Source: Malus domestica
Taxonomy: Eukaryota > Streptophyta > Magnoliopsida > Rosales > Rosaceae
NCBI RefSeq assembly: GCF_042453785.1
Contig: NC_091671.1
Coordinates: 13,896,001 to 13,960,000, forward strand
Direction of reading: 5' to 3'
Length of the DNA stretch: 64,000 nucleotides
The position numbers and the translations under genes were made by a program. Positions 62,050 through 64,000 of the stretch are shown piece by piece (position 1 is the first letter of the stretch; each line of letters starts with the position of its first letter). The notes beneath the pieces were generated by a model, which saw only the letters and a list, made by a program, of their open reading frames with translations, ran no database searches and was not told the origin of the DNA.

Positions 62050-64000
62050 TGAGTCTACCTTGAGGTTTCCTACTCAGTGCATCAGCTACCACATTAGCAC
62101 GACCCGGATGATACTCAATAGTATAATCGTAATCACTTAGCAATTCCATCCACCTTCGCTGACGAAGATTAAGATCATGCTGAGTAAACAAATACTTGTG
62201 ATCAGTGAAGATCTTACACTTCTCACCATATAAATAATGCCTCCAAATCTTCAAAGCGAAGACAATAGCTGCCAACTCAAGATCGTGAGTAGGATAATTC
62301 CTTTCATGATTTTTCAGCTGCCGAGAAGCATAGGCAATCACTCTATTATGCTGCATCAAAACACATCCCAAACCATTCAACGAAGCATCACTATAAATCT
62401 CAAAATTACCGCTATCATCAGGAAGTACCAATACTGGGGCATGAGTGAGGCAATATTTCAATTGCTGCAAACTCCGCTCACAATTCTCATCCCACTCGAA
62501 TTTAACATCCTTCCTGGTCAACTTCGTTAACGGCAAAGCAATTATAGAGAAATCCTGAACAAACCGTCGATAATAACCTGCTAAACCAAGAAAACTTCGT
62601 ACCTCAGTGACGGTTCGAGGTTGCTCCCAATTCTCCACTGCCGCTATCTTTTGAGGATCAACTTGGATTCCTTGAGCCGATACAACATGCCCCAAAAATG
62701 CCACTTCAGTCAACCAAAATTGACATTTACTGAACTTAGCATACAACTGATGCTCCCTCAATTTCTTTAATACCAAGTTCAGATGTCGAATATGATCTGC
62801 TTTAGATTTAGAATATACCAGAATATCATCAATAAAAACAATAACAAATTTATCAAGATATTGCTGGAATACCTCATTCATCAACCTCATGAAAGCTGCA
62901 GGTGCATTAGTCAACCCAAATGGCATAACCCGAAATTCATAATGTCCGTAACGGGTTCGGAAAGCCGTCTTGGGTACATCTTCCTCTTTAATTTTCAACT
63001 GATAATAACTGGATCTCAAATCAATCTTAGAAAATACACACGCACCTTTCAGTTGATCAAACAAATCATCAATGCGAGGCAATGGATAACGGTTTTTAAT
63101 CGTTACCTGATTCAATTGCCTATAGTCAATACATAATCTCAGAGTTCCATCTTTCTTCCTCACAAATAATACTGGAGCACCCCAAGGTGACGAACTAGGT
63201 TGAATGAAACCTTTATCAAGTAATTCTTGCAACTGGATTTTCAATTCTCTCAACTCAGTAGGAGCCATTCTATAAGGAGTTAGAGATATAGGGTCAGTAC
63301 CTGGAAGCAAATCAATAGAGAATTCCACCTCTCTGTCTGGCGGCAGCCCCGACAAATCATCAGGAAATACATCAGGGTAATGCCTGACCACACCAACTTC
63401 CTCTATACTGGTAGGAACAACATCATTTAATACCACATGTGCCAAATATCCCTGATAACCCTTCGATAATAATTTCCTTGCTCTTATGGCAGAAATTACA
63501 CCATATCTCACCCCACCTCTTTCGCCCACAAAAGTAACCTCGGGTAGTCCAGGGCGATAAAAAGTAACTGATTTACCATAACAATCTATATGGGCACGAT
63601 TGTAATGCAACCAATCAGCTCCTAGGATCACATCAAAATCCACAATATCTAACGGAATAAGATCAGCTGGCATAACTATGCCCTCTACCATCACTGGACA
63701 CCCAAGATACACACTATCAACATAACATTTATCTCCCCTAGGCATGGCAAACTCTAAATCAAATCCGAGAGGTGAAGGGTGAGGTTGAGTCATTTGAGCA
63801 AACGTATGAGAAATCACAGAGTGCGTAGCACCACAATCAATCAAAACCTTAGCAAAATGACCAAGAACATTTAACGTACCCATGAACAAGTCGGGATGGT
63901 TCTGAGCCTCTTGCAATGAAATATGATTAACTAGCCCCTGAGCTTGCTGTCGTCCACCACGACCTCTACTGCCTTGATTACCTCGCCCCTGGGGAGCACG
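62015..64000 (-). CDS. Gypsy gag C-terminus / protease / RT / RNase H (partial)
   Basis: Open from the window edge (frame continues at 64,000 through an RG-rich [13 protein letters not shown] stretch) to TGA at 62,015. Protease [13 protein letters not shown] (Asp kept, usual Ser replaced by Cys). [39 protein letters not shown] and catalytic FIDDILVYS. RNase [17 protein letters not shown] and [17 protein letters not shown], then [16 protein letters not shown] before the frameshift into a short wrong-frame tail. Enzyme motifs look intact; only the junction with integrase is broken. Confidence 0.82.
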   Translation of the reverse strand, partial: RAPQGRGNQGSRGRGGRQQAQGLVNHISLQEAQNHPDLFMGTLNVLGHFAKVLIDCGATHSVISHTFAQMTQPHPSPLGFDLEFAMPRGDKCYVDSVYLGCPVMVEGIVMPADLIPLDIVDFDVILGADWLHYNRAHIDCYGKSVTFYRPGLPEVTFVGERGGVRYGVISAIRARKLLSKGYQGYLAHVVLNDVVPTSIEEVGVVRHYPDVFPDDLSGLPPDREVEFSIDLLPGTDPISLTPYRMAPTELRELKIQLQELLDKGFIQPSSSPWGAPVLFVRKKDGTLRLCIDYRQLNQVTIKNRYPLPRIDDLFDQLKGACVFSKIDLRSSYYQLKIKEEDVPKTAFRTRYGHYEFRVMPFGLTNAPAAFMRLMNEVFQQYLDKFVIVFIDDILVYSKSKADHIRHLNLVLKKLREHQLYAKFSKCQFWLTEVAFLGHVVSAQGIQVDPQKIAAVENWEQPRTVTEVRSFLGLAGYYRRFVQDFSIIALPLTKLTRKDVKFEWDENCERSLQQLKYCLTHAPVLVLPDDSGNFEIYSDASLNGLGCVLMQHNRVIAYASRQLKNHERNYPTHDLELAAIVFALKIWRHYLYGEKCKIFTDHKYLFTQHDLNLRQRRWMELLSDYDYTIEYHPGRANVVADALSRKPQGRLNALYEPCSSSC

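Larger units (their letters stand above)
58473..64000 (-). mobile_element. Ty3/gypsy chromovirus, running off the window edge
   Basis: Minus-strand element with gag C-terminus, protease, RT, RNase H and integrase with chromodomain-like end, followed by the 3' LTR. The 5' part and 5' LTR are beyond 64,000. It begins exactly where the hAT remnant stops and probably inserted into it. Confidence 0.85.

Overview
The window is nuclear DNA of a flowering plant. The evidence is two 13-exon GH1 beta-glucosidase genes with plant-type exon phases, a three-exon PLATZ transcription-factor gene, and a dense, nested set of plant transposable elements (Ty1/copia, Ty3/gypsy, RTE-type LINE, Au-type SINE, hAT, MULE and CACTA-like). 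Several repeat families look like ones I associate with apple and pear (Rosaceae, Maleae), but that placement is an inference from memory.

Host genes: only three look alive, all on the minus strand. (1) A GH1 beta-glucosidase at 3,069-24,016. (2) Its tandem paralogue at 39,811-48,259. Both have 13 exons of identical lengths (1,569 nt, 522 aa), no internal stop and canonical GT/AG junctions. Copy 1 spans 21 kb because intron 2 (about 11.6 kb) carries a complete 9.4-kb LTR retrotransposon plus a 0.9-kb MULE-like element, and intron 3 (about 5.6 kb) carries a LINE / hypothetical-element / LINE block. Copy 2 spans 8.4 kb, with a shrunken copia element and a SINE in intron 2. Comparing the copies gives 'empty sites' for many insertions, so most arrived after the duplication. 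(3) A PLATZ zinc-finger gene at 53,893-54,992 (212 aa).

Layout: 1-3.07 kb is non-coding with a CACTA-like end and a 72-bp tandem repeat. 3.07-24.0 kb is BGLU copy 1 and its intron insertions. 24.0-26.5 kb is its upstream region, with a Pack-TIR-like insertion carrying a GDP-L-fucose-synthase-like fragment, a 131-bp insertion and a four-unit foldback repeat. 26.56-35.83 kb is a hAT transposon with its transposase decayed in one frame, split by a young copia element (30.38-35.32 kb). 36.16-38.57 kb holds two further hAT-type elements. 39.8-48.3 kb is BGLU copy 2. 48.8-53.3 kb is eroded LTR, gypsy, copia and SINE sequence. 53.9-55.0 kb is PLATZ. 55.75-58.47 kb is a hAT remnant with a nested hAT element. 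58.47-64.0 kb is a Ty3/gypsy chromovirus running off the right edge.

Most unusual element: the LTR retrotransposon at 12,880-22,286 has near-identical LTRs and a 5-bp target duplication, but encodes only a sense gag and no pol. Antisense to gag it carries an eight-exon gene for a plant-mobile-domain / coiled-coil protein with its own TATA box just inside the 3' LTR. That frame has two in-frame TGA codons. Across the window, most in-frame stops in transposon genes are TGA or TAG in otherwise open frames, as expected from cytosine deamination in methylated DNA; two LINE copies check each other on this.
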